A DNA stretch of 64,000 nucleotides from Nocardioides sp. URHA0020 (GCF_000620705.1 NZ_KK211169.1:62001-126000); one strand, 5' to 3'. Counted from the stretch's first letter, positions 34,523-44,286 are shown. Numbers and translations are program-made. The notes: generated by a model not told the origin, from the sequence alone.

Positions 34523-36412
34523 CTACTTGGACTTGCGGGCCCGCGACGCGATCTTGGCGCGCTCGTTCTGGTCGAGGATCACCTTGCGGATCCGGACCGA
34601 CTCGGGCGTGACCTCGACGCACTCGTCGTCGCGGCAGAACTCCAGGCTCTGCTCCAGCGACAGCTTCTTCGCCGGGATCAGCTTCTCGAAGTTGTCGGAG
34701 GTGGCGGACCGGATGTTGGTCTGCTGCTTCTCCTTGGTGATGTTGACGTCCATGTCGTCGGCGCGGGAGTTCTCGCCGACGATCATGCCCTCGTAGACCT
34801 CGGTGGTCGGCTCGAGGAACATCACGCCGCGCTCCTGCAGCGAGGTCATGGCGTACGCCGTCGCGGCGCCCTTGCGGTCGGCGACGAGCGAGCCGTTGTT
34901 GCGCGAGCGGATCTCGCCGGCCCACGGCTCGTAGCCCTCGGAGATGCCGTGGGCGATGCCGGTGCCGCGGGTGTCGGTGAGGAACTGCGTCCGGAAGCCG
35001 ATCAGGCCGCGGGCCGGGACGATGAACTCCATCCGGACCCAGCCGCTGCCGTGGTTGGTCATCTGCTCCATGCGGCCCTTGCGGGCGGCGAGCAGCTCGG
35101 TGATCGCGCCGAGGTACTCCTCCGGCGCGTCGATGGTCAGGCGCTCGACCGGCTCGTGGAGCTTGCCGTCGACCTCCTTGGTGACGACCTGCGGCTTGCC
35201 GACGGTCAGCTCGAAGCCCTCGCGCCGCATCTGCTCGACGAGGATCGCCAGCGCCAGCTCGCCGCGGCCCTGCACCTCCCACGCGTCGGGACGCTCGGTC
35301 GGGAGGATGCGCAGCGACACGTTGCCGACGAGCTCGGAGTCGAGGCGGTCCTTGACGAGGCGGGCGGTGACCTTCGAGCCCTTGATCCGGCCGACGAGCG
35401 GCGAGGTGTTGGTGCCGATGGTCATCGAGATCGCGGGCTCGTCGACGTGGATGAGCGGCAGCGCGACCGGGTTCTCGACGTCGGCGAGGGTCTCGCCGAT
35501 CGTGATCTCCGGGATGCCGGCGATGGCGACGATGTCGCCCGGACCCGCGGACTCGCCGGGCTGGCGCTCGAGGCCCTCGGTGACGAGCAGCTCGGTGATC
35601 TTGACGTTCTTGACGGTCCCGTCGCGCTTCATCCACGCGACCTGCTGGCCCTTCTTCAGGGTGCCCTCGTGGACGCGGACCAGCGCGAGCCGGCCGAGGA
35701 ACGGCGAGGCGTCGAGGTTGGTGACGTGCGCCTGCAGCGGCGCGCCCTCGGTGTACGTCGGGGCCGGGATGGTCTCGAGGATCGTCTTGAAGAGCGGCTC
35801 CAGGTCCGTGCCCTCGGGCATCGTGCCGTTCTCGGGAGCGGTGAGGCTGGCGATGCCGGCCCGGCCCGAGGCGTAGACGACCGGGAAGTCGAGCGCGTCC
35901 TGGCTGTGGCTCTCGTCGAGCAGGTCCATGAAGAGCTCGTAGGTCTCGTCGACGACCTCGGCGATGCGGGCGTCGCCACGGTCGGTCTTGTTGACCACCA
36001 GGATCACCGGCATGTCGGCGTTCAGCGCCTTGCGCAGCACGAAGCGGGTCTGGGGCAGCGGGCCCTCGGACGCGTCGACCAGCAGCACGATGCCGTCGAC
36101 CATCGACAGGCCGCGCTCGACCTCGCCACCGAAGTCCGCGTGACCCGGGGTGTCGATGATGTTGATGACCATCGGCTGACCGCCGCCGGCCGGACCCGCG
36201 TAGTGCACCGCGGTGTTCTTCGCGAGGATCGTGATGCCCTTCTCGCGCTCCAGGTCGCCGGAGTCCATGACCCGCTCGGCCACGCTCTCGGCCTGGTGCT
36301 CGGTGAAGGCGCCGGCCTGGCGCAGCATCGCGTCGACGAGCGTCGTCTTGCCGTGGTCAACGTGGGCAACGATGGCGACGTTGCGGAGATCGGTGCGAGT
36401 GGTGGTCGACAT
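34523..36412 (-). CDS. typA: Ribosome-associated translational GTPase TypA/BipA
   Basis: A 629-residue EF-G-related GTPase. G1 AHVDHGKTT at 16-24, G3 DTPGH at 87-91 and NKTD near 142 mark the G domain. EF-G domains III and V and the C-terminal TypA domain ([25 protein letters not shown]) follow. It binds the 70S ribosome and affects 50S assembly and stress growth. Length matches other actinobacterial TypA. First gene of a likely operon with an MFS transporter and LLM oxidoreductase. The 126 bases upstream hold its promoter. Confidence 0.96.
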   Translation of the reverse strand: MSTTTRTDLRNVAIVAHVDHGKTTLVDAMLRQAGAFTEHQAESVAERVMDSGDLEREKGITILAKNTAVHYAGPAGGGQPMVINIIDTPGHADFGGEVERGLSMVDGIVLLVDASEGPLPQTRFVLRKALNADMPVILVVNKTDRGDARIAEVVDETYELFMDLLDESHSQDALDFPVVYASGRAGIASLTAPENGTMPEGTDLEPLFKTILETIPAPTYTEGAPLQAHVTNLDASPFLGRLALVRVHEGTLKKGQQVAWMKRDGTVKNVKITELLVTEGLERQPGESAGPGDIVAIAGIPEITIGETLADVENPVALPLIHVDEPAISMTIGTNTSPLVGRIKGSKVTARLVKDRLDSELVGNVSLRILPTERPDAWEVQGRGELALAILVEQMRREGFELTVGKPQVVTKEVDGKLHEPVERLTIDAPEEYLGAITELLAARKGRMEQMTNHGSGWVRMEFIVPARGLIGFRTQFLTDTRGTGIAHGISEGYEPWAGEIRSRNNGSLVADRKGAATAYAMTSLQERGVMFLEPTTEVYEGMIVGENSRADDMDVNITKEKQQTNIRSATSDNFEKLIPAKKLSLEQSLEFCRDDECVEVTPESVRIRKVILDQNERAKIASRARKSK

Positions 36413-36538
36413 GCGCGCTGCAGCATTCCGTTCGGGAGACGAGTGCGGCCCAAACGGGCCTCGTCGAGTCTAGTCGGGTCCGCGGCTTCGACCCGCATCG
36501 GTGATCTGGGCGCGACGTGCGGGTTTGCGCGGTCGACG

Positions 36539-36775
36539 GTGCAACCCGCCGCCGCTCGATACCCCGAGCAGCGCACGCCGCTGGCGCCCGGCTGCCGCTA
36601 CCTGTGGACCCTCGCCGGGCTGGCGAAGGTCCGCGTCGGCAAGACCCGGGTCACCGCGCGCAGCTGGCGCTGGCCGGCGGACATCGTGTCGTGGGACAGC
36701 ACGCAGCTGCGCTGGATCCAGGTCGTCGACAGGTCGGGTCTCCGGAGCAGGTGGCACCGGCTGCGGCTGCGCTGA
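36539..36775 (+). CDS. Small Arg/Trp-rich hypothetical protein
   Basis: A 78-residue frame from GTG at 36539, ending KVRVGKTRVTARSWRWPADI...WHRLRLR. Nearly every third base is G or C, which argues that it is coding. It is strongly basic with six tryptophans, has no signal peptide or domain I recognise, and lies 18 bases upstream of the flavin-reductase-like gene. Start choice is uncertain because the frame is open much further upstream through the antisense of typA. Confidence 0.4.
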   Translation: MQPAAARYPEQRTPLAPGCRYLWTLAGLAKVRVGKTRVTARSWRWPADIVSWDSTQLRWIQVVDRSGLRSRWHRLRLR

Positions 36776-36793
36776 CCTGGGTACGGTGAGGAG

Positions 36794-37264
36794 ATGCCTC
36801 GCATCGCCACCGCCGACCGCGTCGACCGGGACCAGCTGCTCGACTTCGTCCGCACCCGCCACCACCTGGTGCTGGTGACCACCCGGGCCGACGGGCGACC
36901 CCAGGTCTCCCCGGTCGCCGGCGGGGTGGACGCCGACGGGCGGATCGTCATCTCCACCTACCCCGACCGGGCGAAGGCGGTGAACCTGCGCCGCCGACCG
37001 GCCGCCTCCGTGCTGGTGCTCTCCGACGAGTGGGACGACGCGTGGGTCCAGGTGGACGGCGTCGCCGAGGTCCTGGACATGCCCGACCAGGCGGCCGAGG
37101 ACGGGCTGGTCGAGTACTTCCGCTGCATCGCCGGCGAGCACCCGGACTGGGACGAGTACCGCGCCGCGATGCGCACGCAGGGCAAGTCGCTGATCAGGAT
37201 CACGGTCGAGGGCTGGGGCCCGGTCGCGACCGGCGGCTTCCCGCCGGACCGCGCACCGTCGTGA
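36794..37264 (+). CDS. PPOX-class flavin/F420-dependent oxidoreductase
   Basis: A 156-residue split-barrel protein of the pyridoxamine 5'-phosphate oxidase-like group. HLVLVTTRADGRPQVSPVAGGVDADGRIVISTYPDRAKAVNLRRRP is the usual cofactor-binding first half, and ASVLVLSDEWDDAWVQVDGVAEVLD continues it. Actinobacterial members often bind F420 or FMN and reduce small or heme-derived molecules. Acts in the cytoplasm; no partner gene is adjacent other than the M4 protease 53 bases downstream. Confidence 0.88.
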   Translation: MPRIATADRVDRDQLLDFVRTRHHLVLVTTRADGRPQVSPVAGGVDADGRIVISTYPDRAKAVNLRRRPAASVLVLSDEWDDAWVQVDGVAEVLDMPDQAAEDGLVEYFRCIAGEHPDWDEYRAAMRTQGKSLIRITVEGWGPVATGGFPPDRAPS

Positions 37265-37317
37265 CGGGTGCGCCCGGCTGAGGATTGGGGTCGCTGCTCG
37301 GGTGGCACCCTGGTCAC

Positions 37318-38634
37318 ATGAGCCGCTGCCGGTTCGTGCCGCCGTACCTCCTCGCCCGGGTCGCTCCGCGGAGCCTCGTGGTGGACGAGGCGCTGCGCGC
37401 CGCCCGTACGGTCCCGGTCGCCACCCGGACGCCGGTGCTGGTCGCTCCGGCGCCCGCGTGGACCGTGCACACGGCCGCCGGCACGACCACGCTGCCGGGT
37501 CAGGTGGTCCGACCCGCCGGCTCCGCGGAGTCCGGGGACCCGGCGGTCGACGAGGCCGCCACCGGGATCACCGGTGCCCTGGCGCTCTTCGAGGAGGTCT
37601 ACGGGCGGGCGTCGTACGACGGCGCGGGCGCGCCGGTCAGCCTGACCGTCCACTACGGGCAGGACTACGACAACGCGTTCTGGGACGGCACCCAGCTGGT
37701 CTTCGGGGACGGTGACGGCCGGGTCTTCGGACGGTTCACCGAGCCCGTCGACGTCCTCGGGCACGAGCTCACGCACGCCGTGACCGAGCACACCGCCGGG
37801 CTCGTCTACCGCGACCAGCCCGGCGCCCTCAACGAGTCGGTCTCCGACGTCTTCGCGGCCTGCCTCAAGCAGCGGCTGCTCGGCCAGACCCCCTCGGACG
37901 CCGACTGGCTCATCGGTGCCGGGATCTTCGTGCCGGGCATCCAGGCCCGGGCCCTGCGCGACATGGCCGCCCCCGGCACGGCGTACGACGACCCGGCGCT
38001 GGGGCGCGATCCCCAGGTCGGACACCTCGACGACTACGTCTCCACCTCGGACGACAACGGTGGGGTGCACCTCAACTCCGGTATCCCCAACCGCGCCTTC
38101 CAGCTGGCCGCCGTCGCCGTCGGCGGCTCGACGTGGGAGGGCGCCGGACGGATCTGGTACGCCGCGCTCACCAGCGGGGCGGTCGGCCCCGAGTCGGACT
38201 TCGCCGCCTTCGCCGGGGCCACCGTGGCCGCTGCCGGCTCCCAGGCCGACGCCGTCGGCTCGGCCTGGGAGGCCGTGGGGGTGACGCCGGGCGGTGCCGC
38301 CACCGCGCCCCCGGGCGGACCGGTGGTGGTGGACCCGGCCCGCCGCGTCGTCGTACGCCGCACCGGTGGCTTCGCCGGTCTCCGGGCCAGCGGCGAGCTC
38401 GACCTCGCGGGCGACGACCCGCGCGTCCCCGAGGTCGTCGCGCTGGTCGACCGGGTGGACCTGCGTGCCCTCACCTCCGAGCCACCGCACCCCGACCGCT
38501 ACGTCTACGCCTTCGACCTCTGCGGCGACCGCGCGACCGTCCCCGAGCAGGGCCTCACCCCCGACCTGCGCCGGCTCGCCGACCTGGTGCTCGAGCCCGG
38601 TCGGACGGATCCCCGCGGCCCCGCCTGGAGCTAG
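37318..38634 (+). CDS. Protealysin-type M4 metalloprotease with C-terminal emfourin-like domain
   Basis: A 438-residue zinc metalloprotease of the thermolysin family. The N-terminus CRFVPPYLLARVA is the short protealysin propeptide motif, with no signal peptide. Zinc ligands are HELTH (149-153) and E173 in NESVSDVF; the catalytic His is H251 in NGGVHLNSG. After a Pro/Ala linker (about 324-341), residues 342-427 (VVVRRTGGFAGLRASGELDL... to ADLVL) resemble emfourin, the protealysin inhibitor usually encoded as a separate small gene next to the protease. Fusion of inhibitor to enzyme suggests built-in latency. ATG at 37318 is preferred over the GTG at 37285. Ends just before the convergent-end hairpin. 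Confidence 0.88.
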   Translation: MSRCRFVPPYLLARVAPRSLVVDEALRAARTVPVATRTPVLVAPAPAWTVHTAAGTTTLPGQVVRPAGSAESGDPAVDEAATGITGALALFEEVYGRASYDGAGAPVSLTVHYGQDYDNAFWDGTQLVFGDGDGRVFGRFTEPVDVLGHELTHAVTEHTAGLVYRDQPGALNESVSDVFAACLKQRLLGQTPSDADWLIGAGIFVPGIQARALRDMAAPGTAYDDPALGRDPQVGHLDDYVSTSDDNGGVHLNSGIPNRAFQLAAVAVGGSTWEGAGRIWYAALTSGAVGPESDFAAFAGATVAAAGSQADAVGSAWEAVGVTPGGAATAPPGGPVVVDPARRVVVRRTGGFAGLRASGELDLAGDDPRVPEVVALVDRVDLRALTSEPPHPDRYVYAFDLCGDRATVPEQGLTPDLRRLADLVLEPGRTDPRGPAWS

Positions 38635-38644
38635 CCCCGCCCGA

Positions 38645-38711
38645 GGGGTAGTCCCTGACGATCGCGGGGTCTGTGGAGCGCATCGACCCCGGAAACGTCA
38701 GGGACTACCCC
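38645..38711. repeat. Long hairpin element, copy A (16-bp arms, 35-nt spacer)
   Basis: GGGGTAGTCCCTGACG (38645-38660) pairs perfectly with CGTCAGGGACTACCCC (38696-38711). The 35-base spacer contains its own stem, CGGGGTC/GACCCCG. It lies between the convergent protease and racemase stops and so may act as a bidirectional terminator. An element with identical arms and the same spacer length occurs at 46221-46287. Confidence 0.9.
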
Positions 38712-38721
38712 GGCGATCCGA

Positions 38722-39411
38722 CTATGCCAGCGCGCGGTCCAGGGCAGCGGCCACGTGGAGGGCGGTGCCGGGGAAGACCGGGATGTCGGCATCCGCCTGC
38801 TTGACCAGGAGCTCGAGCTCGGTGCAGCCGAGGATGACCCCGCCGGCACCGGCGTCCCAGAGCTCGTCGATGAGCTCGACGACGGTACGCCGCGAGCTGT
38901 CGAGCACCTTGCCGTGGACCAGCTCGTCGTAGATCACCGCGTTGAGCGGCGCGTGGTGCCGAGTGTCCGGCACGTGCACGGTCAGGCCGTGCGAGGCGAT
39001 CCGGTCGGTGAAGAACGTGCGGGACATGGCGAAGGTCGTCCCGAGGAACCCCACGGACTCCAGGCCCTTCGCCCTGCACTCGGCGGCGACCACGTCGGCC
39101 AGGTGGAGGAGCGGGATGTCCACGGCCTCGGCGACCTGGTCGGCGACGCGGTGGAAGGTCGTCGTGCACAGCAGCAGGAAGTCCGCGCCGCCGGCCTCGA
39201 CCCCGCGGGCGGCAGTGGAGAGGATGGCGGCGACGTCGTCCCACCGCTCCTGCTCCTGCAGTGCGGTGACCTCGGCGAAGTCCACCGACGCCAGTACGCT
39301 GCGCGCCGACGAGAGGCCGCCGACGCGGGCCTCGACGCCTCGGTTGAGCTCCTGGTAGTAGACCGCGCTGCTCTCCCAGCTGAGGCCCCCGACGAGTCCG
39401 ATCGTCTGCAT
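38722..39411 (-). CDS. Aspartate/glutamate racemase family protein
   Basis: A 229-residue cofactor-independent racemase. MQTIGLVGGLSWESSAVYYQ is the family start; the paired catalytic cysteines are C82 (LLCTTTFHR) and C196 (GCTELELL). It interconverts L- and D-aspartate or glutamate, supplying D-amino acids for the wall or acting on related compounds. ATG at 39411 was chosen since the 28 residues further upstream look non-coding. Confidence 0.92.
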   Translation of the reverse strand: MQTIGLVGGLSWESSAVYYQELNRGVEARVGGLSSARSVLASVDFAEVTALQEQERWDDVAAILSTAARGVEAGGADFLLLCTTTFHRVADQVAEAVDIPLLHLADVVAAECRAKGLESVGFLGTTFAMSRTFFTDRIASHGLTVHVPDTRHHAPLNAVIYDELVHGKVLDSSRRTVVELIDELWDAGAGGVILGCTELELLVKQADADIPVFPGTALHVAAALDRALA

Positions 39412-39494
39412 GGCCGTCAGTGTGGCAGAACGTCCGGGCGGCAGCCGCTTGCTCCCGGCACGCCCGCCGCGAGCTCCGCGCTCGGTCGTGACCA

Positions 39495-39556
39495 CCAGGT
39501 CTCGACACGCCCGTCGCGACCTCCTTCGTCGGTCCCGGGGCTTGCTCGACCTCCAC
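39495..39556. repeat. Decayed copy of the dispersed GGTCTCGAC element
   Basis: ACCAGGTCTCGACACGCCCG followed by TCGGTCCCGGGGCTTGCTCGACCTCC matches the arms of the repeat family at 22.9, 31.9 and 51.1 kb, but with a changed centre. It fills the gap between the racemase and the short-chain dehydrogenase. A short hairpin (AGCCC...GGGCT) follows near 39563-39586 and reaches into the dehydrogenase stop. Confidence 0.6.
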
Positions 39557-39577
39557 CGCTGCAGCCCTTCGCTGCGC

Positions 39578-40324
39578 TCAGGGCTGGCGGTGGACCTTGT
39601 GCTGGGCGGCCTGGGCGCGCGGACGGATCACCAGCTCGTCGATGTTCACGTGCGCGGGGCGCGTGACCATCCAGGTGATCGCGTCGGCGATGTCCTCGGC
39701 GACGAGCGGCTCCGCGACCCCGGCGTACACCGCCTCGGCCTTGGCCCGGTCGCCCTCGAAGCGTACGAGCGCGAACTCGTCGGTCTTGACCATGCCGGGG
39801 GCGATCTCCATGACCCGGACCGGCTGGTCCCACAGCTCGAGCCGCAGCGTCTCGGTGACGACCTGGGTGCCGTGCTTGGCGGCCGTGTAGCCGCCGCCGC
39901 CCTCGTAGGCGACCCGGCCGGCGGTCGAGCCCACGTTGACGATGGCGCCCGCACCGGTGGCGACGAGGGCGGGCAGCAGCGCCCGGGTGACCTGGACCAG
40001 GCCGATCACGTTGACCTCGTACATCTGGCGCCACTCGTCGCTGTCGGCCCCGGACACCGGGGAGGCGCCGTACGCGCCGCCGGCGTTGTTGACCAGGACG
40101 TCGAGCCGCTCGCCGACCGCCGTGGCCAGGGCCGCGACGGACTCCTCCGAGGTGACGTCGCACTCGACCGCCGTACCGCCGATCTCGGCGGCGAGCGCCT
40201 CGATCCGGTCGCGCCGGCGGGCGGCGCAGAAGACGTGGTAGCCGGCGGCGGCGAGCTGACGGGCGGTGGCCGCGCCGATGCCGCTGCTGGCTCCGGTGAC
40301 GACGGCGGTCCTCTGGGTGCTCAT
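39578..40324 (-). CDS. Short-chain dehydrogenase/reductase
   Basis: A 248-residue classical [23 protein letters not shown] (TGxxxGIG) binds NADP, with an RRR stretch after beta-2 favouring NADP; NNAG is near 86, the Ser is in NVGSTAG, and [10 protein letters not shown] supplies Yxxx[10 protein letters not shown] is the usual post-catalytic loop. Its substrate is unknown. It is divergent from mshA; ATG at 40324 is the first plausible start, since the longer frame runs into the mshA region. Confidence 0.92.
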   Translation of the reverse strand: MSTQRTAVVTGASSGIGAATARQLAAAGYHVFCAARRRDRIEALAAEIGGTAVECDVTSEESVAALATAVGERLDVLVNNAGGAYGASPVSGADSDEWRQMYEVNVIGLVQVTRALLPALVATGAGAIVNVGSTAGRVAYEGGGGYTAAKHGTQVVTETLRLELWDQPVRVMEIAPGMVKTDEFALVRFEGDRAKAEAVYAGVAEPLVAEDIADAITWMVTRPAHVNIDELVIRPRAQAAQHKVHRQP

Positions 40325-40436
40325 GGTTCCATTGTCGACGACCGGGTCCGAGCTCGTGCGCGGTGGTCCGGGAATCAAAAGCCCGGGGTGGGCGTTCACC
40401 CGAGTCGGACCAGTCGTCAACGAATCCGAGGTGTCC

Positions 40437-41693
40437 GTGGAGCCGATGCGCCGTGTGGCGATGGTCAGCCTGCACACCTCCCCGCTCGACCAGCCGGGCA
40501 CCGGTGACGCGGGGGGCATGAACGTCTACGTCATCGAGCTGGCCCGGCGGATGGCCGCCCGCGGCATCGAGGTGGACATCTTCACCCGCGCCACCAGCTC
40601 GCTGCTCGACCCGGTCGTCTCGGCTGGGGACGGCGTCCGGGTGCGCCACATCCACGCCGGCCCGTTCGAGGGGCTGAGCAAGGGCGAGCTGCCCGGCCAG
40701 CTCTGCGTCTTCGCCCGCGAGGTGCTCCGCGCCGAGGCCTCGCAGCCGGTCGGGCACTACGACGTGGTGCACTCCCACTACTGGCTCTCCGGCCAGGTCG
40801 GCGCGCTGGCCCGCGACCGCTGGGGCGTGCCGCTGGTCCACTCGATGCACACCATGGCGAAGGTCAAGAACGCCGCGCTCGCGCTGGGCGACACCCCGGA
40901 GCCGGACGCGCGGATCATCGGCGAGGAGCAGGTGGTGGAGGCGGCCGACATGCTGATCGCCAACACCGAGCTCGAGGCCCGCCAGCTGATCGACCTGTAC
41001 GACGCCGAGCCCGCTCGCGTCGAGGTCGTGCACCCCGGCGTGGACCTCGACGTCTTCCGGCCGTACGACCAGGCCACCGTCCGCGCCGAGCTCGGGCTGC
41101 CGGCCGACGCCGCCGTGCTGCTGTTCGCCGGGCGCATCCAGCCGCTCAAGGCCCCCGACGTGCTGCTGCGCGCCGTCGCCGAGCTGCTCAGCCAGTCACC
41201 CGAGCTGCGGTCGCGGCTCGTCGTACCCGTCGTGGGTGGGCCCTCCGGCAGCGGGCTCGAGCACCCCGAGTCGCTCGCCCAGCTGTCGTCCGAACTCGGC
41301 CTGGACGGTGTGGTGCGGTTCGTCCCGCCGGTCGCGCAGGACCAGCTCGCCCGGTGGTGCTCGGCGGCCACCCTGGTCGCCGTACCGTCCTACAACGAGT
41401 CGTTCGGCCTGGTCGCCGCCGAGGCGCAGGCGACCGGCACCCCGGTCGTCGCGGCCGCCGTCGGCGGACTGACCACCGTCGTCCGCGACGGCCACAGCGG
41501 CCTCCTCGTCGACGGCCACGAGCCGCGCGCCTGGGCCGCTGCGCTGCGCCGGGTCGTCGAGGACGACGCGCTGCGTCTCCGGTTGGAGGGCGGTGCGCTC
41601 GAGCAGGCCCGGCAGTTCTCGTGGGAGCGCACGGCCGAGCGCACGCTCGCCGTCTACCAGCAGGCCCGGGCCGAGCTGCGGGAGACGGTGTGA
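40437..41693 (+). CDS. mshA: D-inositol-3-phosphate glycosyltransferase (MshA)
   Basis: A GT-B glycosyltransferase of 418 residues (415 from the ATG at 40446) that transfers GlcNAc from UDP-GlcNAc to 1L-inositol-1-phosphate, the first step of mycothiol synthesis. [26 protein letters not shown] is the diagnostic N-terminal loop, HSHYWLSG and [11 protein letters not shown] are acceptor-side motifs, and [28 protein letters not shown] the nucleotide-sugar site. GTG at 40437 has GAGG six bases upstream. Overlaps the YbjN gene start by four bases. The mshA-YbjN pair also occurs in mycobacteria as I recall. Confidence 0.95.
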   Translation: MEPMRRVAMVSLHTSPLDQPGTGDAGGMNVYVIELARRMAARGIEVDIFTRATSSLLDPVVSAGDGVRVRHIHAGPFEGLSKGELPGQLCVFAREVLRAEASQPVGHYDVVHSHYWLSGQVGALARDRWGVPLVHSMHTMAKVKNAALALGDTPEPDARIIGEEQVVEAADMLIANTELEARQLIDLYDAEPARVEVVHPGVDLDVFRPYDQATVRAELGLPADAAVLLFAGRIQPLKAPDVLLRAVAELLSQSPELRSRLVVPVVGGPSGSGLEHPESLAQLSSELGLDGVVRFVPPVAQDQLARWCSAATLVAVPSYNESFGLVAAEAQATGTPVVAAAVGGLTTVVRDGHSGLLVDGHEPRAWAAALRRVVEDDALRLRLEGGALEQARQFSWERTAERTLAVYQQARAELRETV

Positions 41694-42217
41694 CGGACCC
41701 CAAGCAGGTCATCCGCGACCACCTGAGCGCCACCGAGGTGGAGTACGACGAGGCCACCGAGGGCGTCTTCTCGTTCTCGCTCCCGGGGGACAAGAAGCTC
41801 CAGACCGCGGTCCGTCTCGACGTCGGCCAGCACGCGCTCGGCGTGCACGCGTTCGTCTGCCGCAAGCCCGACGAGGAGCACGAGCGGGTCTACCGCTGGC
41901 TGCTCGAGCGCAACCTGAAGATGTACGGCGTCGCCTTCGCCGTCGACCGGCTCGGCGACATCTACCTCGACGGCCGGCTGCCGCTCGCCGCCGTCACCCC
42001 CGAGGAGCTCGACCGGCTGCTCGGCTCGGTGCTGACGTACGCCGACGAGTCCTTCAACACCATCCTCGAGCTCGGCTTCGCCAGCTCGATCCGCAAGGAG
42101 TGGGAGTGGCGCAAGCTGCGCGGCGAGCCCACCCACAACCTCGAGGCCTTCCGTGGCTGGCTCGAGGCGGGCGACGACGCGGCCTCACCAGGCGAGCAGG
42201 ACGGCTCCGAGCGCTAG
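41690..42217 (+). CDS. YbjN domain-containing protein
   Basis: A 175-residue protein with the YbjN/type III secretion chaperone-like fold. [73 protein letters not shown] spans the core. Starts at GTGA within the mshA stop, so the two are co-translated; function is unknown. The 3' end overlaps the convergent DUF1304 gene by 33 bases. Confidence 0.88.
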   Translation: MTDPKQVIRDHLSATEVEYDEATEGVFSFSLPGDKKLQTAVRLDVGQHALGVHAFVCRKPDEEHERVYRWLLERNLKMYGVAFAVDRLGDIYLDGRLPLAAVTPEELDRLLGSVLTYADESFNTILELGFASSIRKEWEWRKLRGEPTHNLEAFRGWLEAGDDAASPGEQDGSER

Positions 42218-42538
42218 CAGCGCCGGGACCGCCTGGACGACCAAAATCCGCGAGCTGACGGTGATCGCGCCGTACACCCCGGCCACGATCACGCAGACCA
42301 GGAAGAACACGCAGACGTCGTACCGCTGCGCGACCAGCCCCCAGACCAGGCCGGCGACCAGGAAGCCGTTGTAGAGGCCCTGGTTGGCGGCGAGCACCTT
42401 GCTCGCCTCGGCGAACTCCGGGGTGTTGCCGAAGGTGCGGCGCCCGAGCGGCTTGGTCCAGAGGAACATCTCGAGGACCAGGAAGTAGAGGTGGAGCGCG
42501 GCCACCAGACCGACGAGTACGTATGCGACGACGTCCAT
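42185..42538 (-). CDS. DUF1304 family membrane protein
   Basis: A 117-residue integral membrane protein (121 if it begins at the ATG at 42550) with four hydrophobic segments. MDVVAYVLVGLVAALHLYFLVLEMFLW and NQGLYNGFLVAGLVWGL are the DUF1304 hallmarks. Function unknown. It lies directly after the EamA transporter on the same strand, so the two are probably one transcript. Confidence 0.85.
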   Translation of the reverse strand: MDVVAYVLVGLVAALHLYFLVLEMFLWTKPLGRRTFGNTPEFAEASKVLAANQGLYNGFLVAGLVWGLVAQRYDVCVFFLVCVIVAGVYGAITVSSRILVVQAVPALLALGAVLLAW

Positions 42539-42556
42539 GCGGAGCAGCATGACGCA

Positions 42557-43498
42557 TCAGGCAGGTGGCGTGGCCTCCTGCGCCACGGTGCGCGGCTTGC
42601 GACGGGCCACGGCCACGCCGACGAGGGCGAGCGCACCGCCGACGTACGCCATCGCCGGCGGCGCCTCGTCGAGGAAGATCACGCCCATCACGATGGTGAT
42701 CGGCGGGACCAGGTAGGTCGTGATGCCGAGGTTGCTGGCGCTCATGTGCTTGAGAGCGAAGGCGTACGTCGTGAACGCGATCGCCGTGGGGAAGACCCCG
42801 AGGTAGACGACCCAGAGCACCGAGGAGGTCGGCGCGTCACGGGTCTGGTCGACCAGCTGCCCGGCGAAGGGCAGGCAGGCGATCGCGCCGATCGTGCAGG
42901 CCAGCCAGGTCACGTGGATCGCGGGCAGCTTGGCGACGAGCGGCTTCTGCAGGATCAGGCTGACGGAGTAGACCGCGGCCGAGACCAGGCAGAGCAGGAC
43001 GCCGATGACGTCGTGGTCGCTGGACTCCCCGGACGACAGGCTGATCAGCCCGACGCCGGTGAAGGCGAGGGCGAGGCCCAGGCCGATGTAGATCGTGAAC
43101 CTCTCGTTGAGGAAGATCGCCGCGAGCACGGCGATCAGCACCGGCGACACCTGGATCAGCATCGCGGCGGTGCCCGCGTCGACGCGGCGCTCGCCGGCGT
43201 TGAGCGCGATGTTGTAGACGCCGAACCACAGCACGCCGATGGTGACCAGCGAGACCCACTGGCCCCTGCTCGGGTGCGGGACGCCCTGGGTCGCCAGCGC
43301 GACGACGCCGAGGCAGAGCGCGCCGACCAGCGTCCGGCCGAGCGAGAGCGCGCCGGGGGAGAGGTCCTCGCCGAGGTGCCGGATCGCGACGAACGCCGAC
43401 GCCCAGAAGACCAGCGTGATCGCCACCGCCGTCACCGGCAGCCAGGTGGGGGTGGCCGTCGCTGCGGGCGTGGTCGGGGGCGTCGCCGTACTCGTCAC
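42557..43498 (-). CDS. EamA-family (DMT) transporter
   Basis: A 313-residue permease with ten predicted membrane helices arranged as two five-helix EamA repeats. The first begins ITLVFWASAFVAIRHLGEDLSPGALSL, and the second begins around DVIGVLLCLVSAAVYSVSLI and includes LVPPITIVMGVIFLDEAPPAMAYVGGALALVGV. DMT members export metabolites or amino acids; the substrate is unknown. Same strand as and just upstream of DUF1304. Confidence 0.9.
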   Translation of the reverse strand: MTSTATPPTTPAATATPTWLPVTAVAITLVFWASAFVAIRHLGEDLSPGALSLGRTLVGALCLGVVALATQGVPHPSRGQWVSLVTIGVLWFGVYNIALNAGERRVDAGTAAMLIQVSPVLIAVLAAIFLNERFTIYIGLGLALAFTGVGLISLSSGESSDHDVIGVLLCLVSAAVYSVSLILQKPLVAKLPAIHVTWLACTIGAIACLPFAGQLVDQTRDAPTSSVLWVVYLGVFPTAIAFTTYAFALKHMSASNLGITTYLVPPITIVMGVIFLDEAPPAMAYVGGALALVGVAVARRKPRTVAQEATPPA

Positions 43499-43608
43499 CC
43501 ACTCAGCCTAGAGACGTGCACCGACGGCGGACACGCGGGTTTCGGACGTCGATGCGCGATCCGCTGCCAGATCGTCCCGGGCGGCGTCCCACCCTCCGCG
43601 CACTCGGC

Positions 43609-44286
43609 TCAGAGATCGAGCTTGTAGCCGAGCCCGCGCACGGTGACGAGGTACTTCGGCTCGCCCGGGTCGGGCTCGATCTTGGCGCGCAGCCGCTTCA
43701 CGTGGACGTCGAGGGTCTTGGTGTCACCGACGTAGTCGGAGCCCCAGACGCGGTCGATCAGCTGGCCGCGGGTGAGCACCCGGCCGGGGTTGCGCAGGAA
43801 CATCTCCAGCAGCTCGAACTCCTTGAGCGGCAGCCGCTGCGCCGAGCCGTCGACGGTGACGACGTGACGCTCCACGTCCATCCGCACCGGCCCGGCCTCG
43901 AGGGTGGGCGGCGCGAGGTCCGGCTCCTGCCCGCGTCGCAGCACGGCGCGGATCCGGGCCACCAGCTCGCGCGGCGAGTAGGGCTTGGTGACGTAGTCGT
44001 CGGCGCCGAGCTCGAGGCCGACGACCTTGTCGACCTCGTCGTCCTTCGCGCTGACCATGATCACCGGCACGCTGGAGGTCTGCCGGATCTGCCGGCACAC
44101 CTCGGTGCCGGGGATGCCCGGAAGCATCAGGTCGAGCAGCACGATGTCGGCCCCGTTGCGGTCGAACTCCACCAGGGCGGAGTTGCCGTCGGCGGCGATC
44201 GCCACCTCGAAGCCCTCCTTGCGCAGCATGTAGGCGAGCGCCTCGCTGTAGCTCTCTTCGTCCTCTACGACGAGTACGCGGGTCAC
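43609..44286 (-). CDS. regX3: Phosphate-type response regulator (RegX3/PhoP)
   Basis: A 225-residue OmpR-family regulator. The receiver has acidic residues near 9-11 (EDEE), phospho-acceptor D52 in LLDLMLPG and K101 in TKPYSPRELVARIRAVLRR; the C-terminal winged helix includes LKEFELLEMFLRNPGRVLTRGQLIDRVWG and TKTLDVHVKRLRAKIE. GTG at 44286 overlaps the senX3 stop as GTGA. With SenX3 and divergent PhoU it matches the phosphate-starvation system (SenX3-RegX3 in mycobacteria, PhoR-PhoP in Streptomyces). Confidence 0.94.
   Translation of the reverse strand: MTRVLVVEDEESYSEALAYMLRKEGFEVAIAADGNSALVEFDRNGADIVLLDLMLPGIPGTEVCRQIRQTSSVPVIMVSAKDDEVDKVVGLELGADDYVTKPYSPRELVARIRAVLRRGQEPDLAPPTLEAGPVRMDVERHVVTVDGSAQRLPLKEFELLEMFLRNPGRVLTRGQLIDRVWGSDYVGDTKTLDVHVKRLRAKIEPDPGEPKYLVTVRGLGYKLDL

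Noticed and set aside
34115..36775. Very long open frame (about 886 codons) antisense to the MFS gene start and typA
   Set aside because: Shadow of typA in a GC-rich genome: translation is rich in Arg/Asp/Val/Leu with no domain, while typA on the other strand is unmistakable. Only its last 78 codons, beyond typA, were kept as a tentative small gene.
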